Shown here in pieces: positions 31,678 through 38,743 of a DNA stretch of 38,743 bases. Position 1 is the stretch's first letter. Each line of letters begins with the position of its first letter. The translations under genes and the position numbers were made by a program. Origin of the DNA: Actinomycetes bacterium (lineage in GTDB: Bacteria > Actinomycetota > Aquicultoria > Aquicultorales > Aquicultoraceae); contig JAJYQA010000022.1 of NCBI GenBank assembly GCA_021794835.1, positions 121,525-160,267 on the forward strand, read 5' to 3'. The notes beneath the pieces are model-generated. The model was not told the origin of the DNA, ran no database searches, and saw nothing but the letters and a program-made list of their open reading frames with translations.

Positions 31678-32502
31678 ATGGGTTTTTCGATTAATACCAA
31701 CATCGAGGCCATGGACGCACTTCGCAATTTGGGCATAACCCAGAATAGCATGGCCAAGACGATGGAGAGGCTCTCGTCAGGTCTTCGCATCAACCGCGCA
31801 GCCGACGACGCCGCCGGCCTTTCCATTTCGGAGAAACTGAAAAGCCAGGTTAACGGTCTTAACCAGGCTAGTTCAAACGCTCAGGACGCAATTTCCTTAA
31901 TCCAGGTAGCTGAGGGGTCGCTAAATGAGACCCACAGCATTCTTCAGAGGATGAGGGAGCTGGCCGTTCAAGCTGCAAACGATACCTTAGGTAGCGACGA
32001 GAGGAGTGCTATACAGTCTGAGATGAACAGCCTACTCGCTGAGATCGATCGTATCGCCAACACCACTCAATATAGCGACAAGACGCTTCTCAACGGCAGC
32101 TTTGCAGCTACAGCCTTACAATTCCAGATCGGCGCCAACTGCGGTCAGGATATTGCAGTAACTATCGCTACTGCAACTACCGCAGCTCTTACCATCAGCG
32201 GCGTTTCCGTTGGTTCGCACACCTTGGCCAGCCAGGCTATCGTGAGCATTGACAACGCTATCAGCGCGATATCCAATCAAAGGAGCGGCCTTGGCGCTAT
32301 CCAGAACAGGCTGGAGCACACCATCGCAAACTTGGGCGTTAACTCAGAAAACGTCACAGCCGCCGAGTCTCGTATCGTTGACACTGACGTCGCTTCCGAA
32401 ATGGTAAACTTCACTAGGGAGCAGATTCTGTCTCAGACCGGTATGGCAGCTCTATCCCAAGCCAACCAGAGCCGCCAGATAGTTCTGAAGCTTTTCATGT
32501 AG
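31678..32502 (+). CDS. fliC: FliC, flagellin (short form)
   Basis: The filament subunit of 274 residues. Conserved terminal D0/D1 regions are complete: INTNIEAMDALRNLGITQNS, MERLSSGLRINRAADDAAGL, and at the C-terminus AAESRIVDTDVASEMVNFTR with MAALSQANQSRQIVLKLF. The variable centre is reduced to about 50 residues, so little is exposed beyond D1. It has one Cys (QIGANCGQD) where many flagellins have another residue, unusual for a secreted filament protein. AGGAGG precedes the ATG. It has its own sigma-28-like promoter and a strong terminator, so it is a separate transcript. The next gene is a probable flagellin glycosyltransferase. Confidence 0.96.
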   Translation: MGFSINTNIEAMDALRNLGITQNSMAKTMERLSSGLRINRAADDAAGLSISEKLKSQVNGLNQASSNAQDAISLIQVAEGSLNETHSILQRMRELAVQAANDTLGSDERSAIQSEMNSLLAEIDRIANTTQYSDKTLLNGSFAATALQFQIGANCGQDIAVTIATATTAALTISGVSVGSHTLASQAIVSIDNAISAISNQRSGLGAIQNRLEHTIANLGVNSENVTAAESRIVDTDVASEMVNFTREQILSQTGMAALSQANQSRQIVLKLFM

Positions 32503-32522
32503 TAAGGATATTACAAAAGCTA

Positions 32523-32558
32523 AAAGCGGTTGGGTTAAACCCGGCCGCTTTATTCTTT
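32523..32558 (+). terminator. Rho-independent terminator of fliC
   Basis: AAAGCGG-TTGGGT (32523-32535), loop TAA, ACCCGG-CCGCTTT (32539-32551): a 13-bp stem with two G-U pairs, followed by the T-rich TTATTCTTT overlapping its end. It lies about 20 bases after the fliC stop and is the clearest terminator in the window. Confidence 0.85.
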
Positions 32559-32706
32559 CGCAAGTGCATAATCCACTTTTATTTATCAGCCGCTTGGTAT
32601 AAACTTGTAGCTAATTCTGTTTGGTTGTTAATGCCTTTATGTTTGTAGGCCGGATACAGTAGCGGTTGTAGATAGAAATAAATAAAGTAACTTGGAGGTC
32701 TAGGGC

Positions 32707-35700
32707 ATGGCAAATAATAAGCTCACGAGCATAATTATCCTTGGTTATAACCAGCTTGGGTACACTAAGCTCTGCATCGAGAGCATTTACCGCTATACGA
32801 TTTCTCCATTTGAACTTATCCTTGTCGATAATGGGTCAACAGATGGCACAGCCGAATACGTCGAGTCAATTGTCGGCGCCAAGGTTATCAAGAACAAGGA
32901 GAACCTTGGTTTTGCTAAGGGCTGCAACCAGGGCATCGAGGCGGCTGAAGGCGATTACATATTGTTTCTTAATAACGACGTTATAGTGACCGAGCATTGG
33001 CTGGATAATATGATCGAATGCCTTGAGAGCGACCCGAAGATCGGTATTGTCGGGCCTCGCTCAAATTACGTAAATAGCGCACAGATAATCGATGTAAGTT
33101 ATGACACCATCGAGGGCTTGCACCGTTTTGCCGGGGATTTCAATCGCCAGGGACAAGATAAATGGTTTGAAGTCGATTTGCTAATTGGTTTTTGCATGCT
33201 TATTAAACGTGAAGTTATAGATAAGGTTGGGCTACTGGACGAGCGGTTTGGTCTGGGGAATTTTGAGGACAACGATTTTTGCCTTAGGACAAGAACGGCT
33301 GGATACCGACTGGTATGTGCCGGCAATACCTATATCCACCACTTTGGCAACCGGACTTTTGCAGGCAACCAGGTACCTTATGGGGAGTGGTTGGAAGAAA
33401 ACCTTAAAAAGTTTAACGAAAAATGGGGAAAGCAAACCGAGGAAAGCCACAAAAAAGGCGGTAAAGAAGAAACCGCAGTTCAGGCCGCTGACCCAGACAT
33501 TGCGGACATCTTGACCAGTATCCAAGAAGCTCTTTTTACAAAAGCAAAGCTTGCAAGCAGCTGGTTTGAAGCGCGGCGCGGTAAATTATCCAAACGCTTC
33601 CATCAAGGGCTAACCTACTATATAGATGGAGACTACGGTAAAGCGCTAAAGATATTTGAGGACCTATCGCCAGAGGCATCCTCATTCGGGTACGTGCAAT
33701 ATGCTCTGGCCTTAACGCTCATGATGATGGGGCGATTTAAGGATGCTAAAAGGATTTTAGCTTATGAGCTGAGCAAGCGCGATAACGATATCAACATGCT
33801 CTTGGCGTATGGTGATTGTCTGGTGGCACTGGGTGAGCTCAGTAGCGCCAAGGCTTACTATGATAAGGCCCTTGAAATTAGGCCGTCCAGCATCTCGGCA
33901 CGCATGGGTTTAGTAGTTGTTGAAAGGGTCGAAATGCAGCCAGAGCGATTAAAGTTCATTAAAAACCTCGAGGCTTTAGTTAACTTTAAAATCCAACTGG
34001 CCGTTGAAAATAACGAGCGCCTTTGCGTAACGTATCTTACGATAAACCATGGGATTGCCGGTGGTTCAAAGGTTAATTTTGAGCATATCAATCGCTTAAT
34101 CGAGAGGGGACACAATGTCCATGCTGTTTCCCATTGGCAACAACCCGAGTGGTTCGATTTGCATACCAAAGTAATTACGGTGCCTTTAGGTAAAGAGCTC
34201 AGCGACTACGTCCCGCCGGAAAGCGATGTTGTAGTGGCGACGTTTTGGTCGCAAATGCACGATCTGCTCAAGGCTAAAGGTACGGCACATGTTTACTTTG
34301 TGCAGGGCGATAAGTACTTATTTGAAAAAGATAAAGAAAAGAGAACGGATAACTACCAGCCGGTAATACAAAAGCTAGCGGATGCCAACCACTACCTTCC
34401 GGCTCCTCTGTTTGTTGTCTCCGAGGGACTAAAAGGTCTCTTACGGAGCTATTATGATCGAGAGAGCACCGTAATCCCGGGCGCGATTGATTTAGATGTA
34501 TTTAAGCCTGGGCAGCGGCGCAAGAAGAAAAAGCCTAAGTTGTTAATGGTCGGATCGGATGACCTTGAGTTTAAAGGCCTCCATTTTATAAGCGAAGCTT
34601 TCCAGCGAATAAAGCGTACCCGTGATGTTGAGGTCGTTTGGGTTTCACCTAAGCCAAAGACATCCTCGCACATCAAGTGTGACACATTTGTTCAGGCCCC
34701 CTCCCAATTGGAGTTGGCTAAAATATATGCCGATTGCGATGTTTTTGTTTCCGCTTCTACCTATGATGCCTTTCCGCTACCACCGCTGGAGGCGATGGCC
34801 TGTGGCACTCCAGCTGTGGTAACGATTAATGAAGGAACTAAAAGCTACATTGAAAACGGGGTTAACTGCCTGACGGTACCCATACGGGATTCGGGCGCTA
34901 TATTCAATGCCGTCAATCGCATACTAGACAACGATCTGCTACGAGAAAGGATTATAAAAGGCGGTCTTGCAACAGCTGCCAAATATAACTGGAGGAGAAC
35001 GATAGATATACTTGAAGAAAAGCTCTGGAATTTAGCCATGTTCCCGAAGGTCCCGTTTGTCGATGTGCTGCCGGAAGAGGTCAAGGAGGAAGAAGCCGGA
35101 CAAATCGAAGCCGAGGGTACTCCCGGCGCTATAGCAACAAGCGACTATTACAATTTCCCGCGCACCGATGTTTTGGAGCTTGTCCCGGCCGATGCAAAAC
35201 GAATTCTTGACGTGGGCTGTGCTGCCGGCGTCCTTGGCAAAGCGTTAAAGGAGCGTGGAGCGACCGAGGTAGTGGGCGTAGAGGTCGTCAAGGAGGTCGC
35301 TAATGAGGCGAAAAAGTATCTCGATAGGGTAATCGTTGGCGACATAGAGCACATTGAGCTTGACTATCCAGAGGGTTATTTCGATTGCATAGTTTTGGCC
35401 GATGTGCTCGAACACCTATATAATCCCTGGCAAGCGCTAGCAAAGCTCAAGCGACTACTTTCTGACGCTGGAAAAGTGGTTTGCAGCATCCCCAATATCG
35501 GCCATGCATTCGTATTGCGCAATCTTCTTAACGGCACCTGGAAGTATGAGGAGGCCGGCATACTCGATATCACGCACCTGCGTTTTTTTACCCTTGAGAG
35601 TGCCTTCGCCTTGTTGATGTCGGCCGGGTTTGAAATCGATGGTGTAATCGATAAGGTTGTCTGCGGCCCGGATGAAGAGGACTTTATCGCTAAGCTTCAA

Positions 35701-37854
35701 TCAAGTGGGCTGGCTAACGATGCATGTCTAAAGCATGCTTCGGCGTACCAGTTCTTGCTTACTGCGACACCGCTAAATAGCAATGCGCGCCCTTCCGGCA
35801 CGGCTGATTTGGATGTTGAGATTGGTGTAGGCAGCATGGCAGAAGAGCCTTCTATAAAGCCCAAGCTCTCATTGGCTATGATCGTTAAAAACGAGGCGGA
35901 TAATTTAGGCCGCTGCCTAAAAAGCGTAGAGGATGTCGTCGATGAGATAATTGTGGTTGATACCGGCTCTACTGATGATACGGTTGCGATCGCGGAAAAC
36001 TTTGGTGCAAAAGTGATCCGCTACCCGTGGCAAAACGACTTTTCTGCCGCAAGAAACGTCTCCCTTGACCACTCAACCGGTGAGTGGGTGATGTTTCTTG
36101 ATGCCGACGAAGAGCTGGTTAAGGAAGACATTCCCGAGCTAAAAGAGCTTCTTCAGTCAACACAGCAAGAGGGATTTTTCTTTAACGAGTTTAGTTTTGT
36201 GGGCGAAAAAGAAGACGATGGTGGCGTAGTTAATCCTGCCTTTAGGCTTTGGAGAAACAAACCTGAATACCGGTTTACAGGTGCCCTGCATGAGCAGATA
36301 GTTGCTAAAGTGCAGTCGCATAACCCCAATGTTGGTTTTTCCGGCGTGCGCATTAAGCATTATGGTTACTTAAACAAGGTAACTACGGGAAAGGATAAGA
36401 TTAAACGTAACCTGGACATACTTTTAAAAGAGGTCAAGGATAAACCAAATGATTCCTTTACCAGGTTTAACCTTGGGGTTGAATACCTACGGCTTTCTGA
36501 TTACGACAAGGCGCTAGAGCAGTACAAAGCAGCCTTTGCGAACCTATCGAGCCTTAGTGCTGCGTACGCTTCAGTTCTAATAAGGAACATCGCCTTGTGT
36601 TTAAAAGAACTCGGCCGGCGTGAAGAGGCTTTAAAGGTTTTAAGGGATGCAAAAGAAGCGTATCCAGATTATACCGACTTGTTTTACCTCGAGGGTTTGG
36701 TTTATTTAGAGGATAAAGACCCCTTAACTGCAATTAAATGCTTTAAGACATGCCTAGACATGGGCCCGTCTGGAAAGACTCATATAAGCCAGAGCGGGGT
36801 GGGCGGGCATTTAGCAGCGTACGCTCTCGGCCGCGCCTATAGACTGGTTGGGGATGAAGTAGAAGCGGTGGTTTCATTTAAAAAATCCCTTATTTATAAT
36901 TCTAGGGATTGCTCTTCTCTCTCTGAACTAGGCTTAATGCTTGTCCGCCGAGAGAGCCCAGGCGACCTTAAGCGATTTCTGGAATCTCTTGCTGATTTAT
37001 CTTCGGAGGATGTATTGTTTACGCTCTCATCCATTTTTAGCCAAGGTAGGTATTATGAGATTAGCCTGGAATACTTAAATAAACTTTCTAGTAACAATTC
37101 TAATCCAGCGCGAGCAGCACTTTTAACCGGAGAAGCCCTTCTAAATCTAAATAGGTACCAAGAAGCAGTTGTTCATCTATTGAAGGTTCCCAAGTCTAGC
37201 CAGTTTTTCCGGGTGGCATCGCTGGACAGAGCTATCTGCCATTTGCTGCTGGCCCAGCGTGAAGATGCGGTAGCGGCGCTCGACGTCACCAAGAATGACG
37301 AGGGATTCCATCTAATTCACGTCATTTACAAAGCGGTTGTAGATTTAGTGGATGGGAAAAAATCCAGATTGTTCATCAAAGACGAGCAAAAAAAGCAGGC
37401 GTACCGAGTCATTGCAGATATCTTGGGTAAGTTTCTTGAGCTACAAGAATTTGAGGTTTTTGAAAAAGCCATCGCCGTTCTTGGGCAGCTAAACCTTTCT
37501 GCAGGTGAGAGAAGCCTCTTTCTGGGAAAGGTTTACTATGATGCCGGGTATAACGAGCTAGCTGTCGAGGAGCTAATCCGCGCGTATGAGAGCGGAAGTG
37601 CCGATGCCGAGGCATTCTTTATACTGGGAAGAACAGCTTTGAATAACGAGTTCTATGAAGAAGCAAAAACGTTTTTCCTTGAAGCCTTAAATGGCGGGAT
37701 CGAGGAGCCTACCCTTTACATATCTTTAGGGCGCACGTTTATAAAGCTAGGTGAAATAGAGCGTGCAGTTGATATACTTGATATGGGAGCTAGAAAATAC
37801 CCCGATTCGCCGTTTATCAACGATATAAGGCAGAGCATCAGCGCACTGGTATAA
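32707..37854 (+). CDS. Giant GT2-TPR-GT4-methyltransferase-GT2-TPR protein, probable flagellin glycosyltransferase
   Basis: A 1715-residue cytoplasmic protein. Visible modules: GT2 glycosyltransferase (about 7-270; DNGSTDGTA at 41-49, DxD-like NND at 89-91); helical TPR-like region (about 295-425); GT4 GT-B transferase (about 437-790; its EX7E motif reads D-x7-E in DAFPLPPLEAMACG); class I SAM methyltransferase (about 815-1030; DVGCAAG at 835-841, DVLEHL near 900); second GT2 (about 1053-1265; VVDTGSTDD, DAD at 1132-1134); and TPR repeats (about 1265-1715). No signal peptide. It follows fliC and its terminator. TPR-linked transferases are known to glycosylate flagellin in other bacteria, so building and capping (methylating) a short glycan on FliC is the best guess. 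GGAGG precedes the ATG. Confidence 0.85.
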   Translation: MANNKLTSIIILGYNQLGYTKLCIESIYRYTISPFELILVDNGSTDGTAEYVESIVGAKVIKNKENLGFAKGCNQGIEAAEGDYILFLNNDVIVTEHWLDNMIECLESDPKIGIVGPRSNYVNSAQIIDVSYDTIEGLHRFAGDFNRQGQDKWFEVDLLIGFCMLIKREVIDKVGLLDERFGLGNFEDNDFCLRTRTAGYRLVCAGNTYIHHFGNRTFAGNQVPYGEWLEENLKKFNEKWGKQTEESHKKGGKEETAVQAADPDIADILTSIQEALFTKAKLASSWFEARRGKLSKRFHQGLTYYIDGDYGKALKIFEDLSPEASSFGYVQYALALTLMMMGRFKDAKRILAYELSKRDNDINMLLAYGDCLVALGELSSAKAYYDKALEIRPSSISARMGLVVVERVEMQPERLKFIKNLEALVNFKIQLAVENNERLCVTYLTINHGIAGGSKVNFEHINRLIERGHNVHAVSHWQQPEWFDLHTKVITVPLGKELSDYVPPESDVVVATFWSQMHDLLKAKGTAHVYFVQGDKYLFEKDKEKRTDNYQPVIQKLADANHYLPAPLFVVSEGLKGLLRSYYDRESTVIPGAIDLDVFKPGQRRKKKKPKLLMVGSDDLEFKGLHFISEAFQRIKRTRDVEVVWVSPKPKTSSHIKCDTFVQAPSQLELAKIYADCDVFVSASTYDAFPLPPLEAMACGTPAVVTINEGTKSYIENGVNCLTVPIRDSGAIFNAVNRILDNDLLRERIIKGGLATAAKYNWRRTIDILEEKLWNLAMFPKVPFVDVLPEEVKEEEAGQIEAEGTPGAIATSDYYNFPRTDVLELVPADAKRILDVGCAAGVLGKALKERGATEVVGVEVVKEVANEAKKYLDRVIVGDIEHIELDYPEGYFDCIVLADVLEHLYNPWQALAKLKRLLSDAGKVVCSIPNIGHAFVLRNLLNGTWKYEEAGILDITHLRFFTLESAFALLMSAGFEIDGVIDKVVCGPDEEDFIAKLQSSGLANDACLKHASAYQFLLTATPLNSNARPSGTADLDVEIGVGSMAEEPSIKPKLSLAMIVKNEADNLGRCLKSVEDVVDEIIVVDTGSTDDTVAIAENFGAKVIRYPWQNDFSAARNVSLDHSTGEWVMFLDADEELVKEDIPELKELLQSTQQEGFFFNEFSFVGEKEDDGGVVNPAFRLWRNKPEYRFTGALHEQIVAKVQSHNPNVGFSGVRIKHYGYLNKVTTGKDKIKRNLDILLKEVKDKPNDSFTRFNLGVEYLRLSDYDKALEQYKAAFANLSSLSAAYASVLIRNIALCLKELGRREEALKVLRDAKEAYPDYTDLFYLEGLVYLEDKDPLTAIKCFKTCLDMGPSGKTHISQSGVGGHLAAYALGRAYRLVGDEVEAVVSFKKSLIYNSRDCSSLSELGLMLVRRESPGDLKRFLESLADLSSEDVLFTLSSIFSQGRYYEISLEYLNKLSSNNSNPARAALLTGEALLNLNRYQEAVVHLLKVPKSSQFFRVASLDRAICHLLLAQREDAVAALDVTKNDEGFHLIHVIYKAVVDLVDGKKSRLFIKDEQKKQAYRVIADILGKFLELQEFEVFEKAIAVLGQLNLSAGERSLFLGKVYYDAGYNELAVEELIRAYESGSADAEAFFILGRTALNNEFYEEAKTFFLEALNGGIEEPTLYISLGRTFIKLGEIERAVDILDMGARKYPDSPFINDIRQSISALV

Positions 37855-38012
37855 AAATTATATTTTTAGGTTAACTCAATTTAGTCGAGCTATTGTTTAC
37901 TGTCTGAGAAGACGCCGAAAATTGATGTCTAATAATTTGCGGACCAACTTTATCTTGGTAGTAGATATTTTTAAAATATTTGATATAACCTATTGATAAG
38001 CAAACGCTCCTT

Positions 38013-38039
38013 TAGTATTATTTCCTAAACTGACGATAT
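38013..38039 (+). promoter_or_regulatory. Candidate sigma-28 promoter upstream of the secreted gene
   Basis: TAGT (38013-38016), a 15-base spacer, then GACGATAT (38032-38039). The core CTGACGATA is shared with the fliC promoter. The -35 is poor. If real, it would add the secreted beta-propeller gene to the motility regulon. Confidence 0.3.
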
Positions 38040-38137
38040 ATTCGTAGACATGCCTCATGAAATCTGAGTACCACATAGCGGTCGATCTATTTTATAGCAG
38101 AAGCCCTTAAAGGCTAAAGTTAAAGAAGGGGACCCTG

Positions 38138-38656
38138 ATGGTAAAGCAAACCTTACGTTGGCGGCTATTGGAACTCTCAACTCTTGGATTCATTCTTCTG
38201 CTTTTTATCCTACTTTCAAGCATCTGCAAACCAGCGAGTTACCTTGCCGCAAAATTTCTGGTTGGTCAAACCGAAGTATATGCTGCAGACTGGGCCTCTC
38301 CACGGTTTGATGTGGCGCAAACCGGTTATAACCGCGACGGTATTGTGTTAATGCCGCTTGATCTTAGCTGGCAAAGGGGAGCCTTTTATATTTACGATGA
38401 GGACAGGACAAGACCGCTTATAGTCGGAGATAAAGTTTTACTTGGTGTAAATGACTGGTACAATGGGGTAACTACCATATATGCCCTTAGCGTTTACGGT
38501 GGATCAACTATCTGGCAATACAATCCTAGCGATAAGTCTATAAGTGGTCTAGTGTCTGCAAATGGCAAGGTTTATTTTTCTGCACAGAATCCTACTACTT
38601 CTGCTGTCAAGCTATATGCTCCTGACTTCCGCACCCCCACTTTTTTAAAACAATAA
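38138..38656 (+). pseudogene. Secreted beta-propeller (PQQ-like repeat) protein, apparently truncated by an insertion
   Basis: The N-terminus has a membrane/signal segment (about residues 14-32), then the exported region starting near ADWASPRFDVAQTGYNRDG, typical of PQQ-like beta-propeller proteins. Two blade-like units follow (GDKVLLGVNDWYNGVTTIYA with ALSVYGGSTIWQYN; SANGKVYFSAQNPTTSAVKL). The frame then loses the pattern after KLYA (about 38619) and stops at residue 172, too short to close a propeller. A transposase-like N-terminus begins 58 bases later, so the last dozen codons are probably insertion-sequence DNA. GGGG precedes the ATG. The substrate of such proteins is unknown. Confidence 0.55.
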
Positions 38657-38714
38657 GCGCTGCTCAAAAGGTATAGAGGCTTGAAATTTGGGTGCTGCAA
38701 GGTATGATTAATGC

Positions 38715-38743
38715 ATGTTTGTCAGGAAAAACCGCAACAGAAG
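38715..38743 (+). mobile_element. Start of an IS1634-family (IS4-like) transposase, cut by the window edge
   Basis: ATG at 38715 begins MFVRKNRNR, then runs off the window. IS1634-family transposases characteristically start MF(V/I)RK plus a basic stretch. The 5' end of the element probably lies near 38619-38660, where the beta-propeller frame breaks. Only about nine residues are visible, so the family call depends on this motif and on the truncated neighbour. Confidence 0.5.

Noticed and set aside
38621-38660. Frameshift at the C5, T6 and A4 runs ending the beta-propeller gene
   Set aside because: Neither alternative frame restores propeller-like sequence beyond this point; an insertion boundary explains the loss better.
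1-38743. CRISPR array, tRNA or rRNA genes
   Set aside because: I saw no regularly spaced repeats, no tRNA cloverleaf with CCA-type end and no rRNA core sequence on either strand.

Overview
The window carries most of a flagellar and chemotaxis locus from a bacterium of moderate GC content. The gene content is of the Gram-positive type: SwrB/DUF6115 downstream of the motility sigma factor, CheC and CheD and CheX together, the FliW-CsrA pair beside flagellin, FlgM-FlgN-FlgK-FlgL in a row, and frequent TTG and GTG starts behind strong Shine-Dalgarno (SD) sequences. A Bacillota lineage or a deep-branching motile Actinomycetota would both fit, and I cannot decide between them from this sequence.

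Layout. Positions 1-3410 are accessory: the tail of a secreted DUF5648 protein, a stretch of apparent coding debris, a small membrane ORF, a membrane GAF/HD-GYP c-di-GMP phosphodiesterase, and a divergent pair of XRE repressors with a small coiled-coil protein. From 14710 leftward to 3478 runs a long minus-strand operon: fliO-fliP-fliQ-fliR-flhB-flhA-flhF-flhG-PilZ/YcgR-small membrane protein-fliA, then a conserved-looking small protein and a SwrB-like protein. A good sigma-A promoter precedes fliO. From 14946 rightward the plus strand carries two chemoreceptors, cheW, cheA, cheC, cheD, cheY, cheB, cheR, an HDOD protein, cheX, two rod genes (flgF-like and flgG), flgM, flgN, flgK, flgL, fliW, csrA and fliC, closed by a strong terminator. 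Next comes a 1715-residue protein with GT2, TPR, GT4, methyltransferase, GT2 and TPR segments, probably for flagellin glycosylation. The window ends in a secreted beta-propeller gene that looks truncated by an IS1634-type insertion sequence.

How it works together. The minus operon builds the export gate, the placement GTPases and sigma-28. The plus operon supplies the sensory pathway, rod, hook-filament junction, anti-sigma factor and filament. Sigma-28-like -10 elements (GCCGATAA, or the variants GACGATAA, GACGATGA, AACGATGA and GACGATAT) lie upstream of the SwrB pair, both receptors, flgM, fliC and the last secreted gene. c-di-GMP input is suggested by the HD-GYP and PilZ proteins, and post-transcriptional control by FliW-CsrA and a probable CsrA hairpin in the fliC leader.

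The most unusual points are the giant glycosyltransferase fusion beside flagellin, a 261-bp perfectly identical segment shared by the two receptors, an FlhB with NPTR instead of NPTH, a CheC that has lost one phosphatase site, a possible structured RNA between the two rod genes, and two direct repeats in the XRE switch region.
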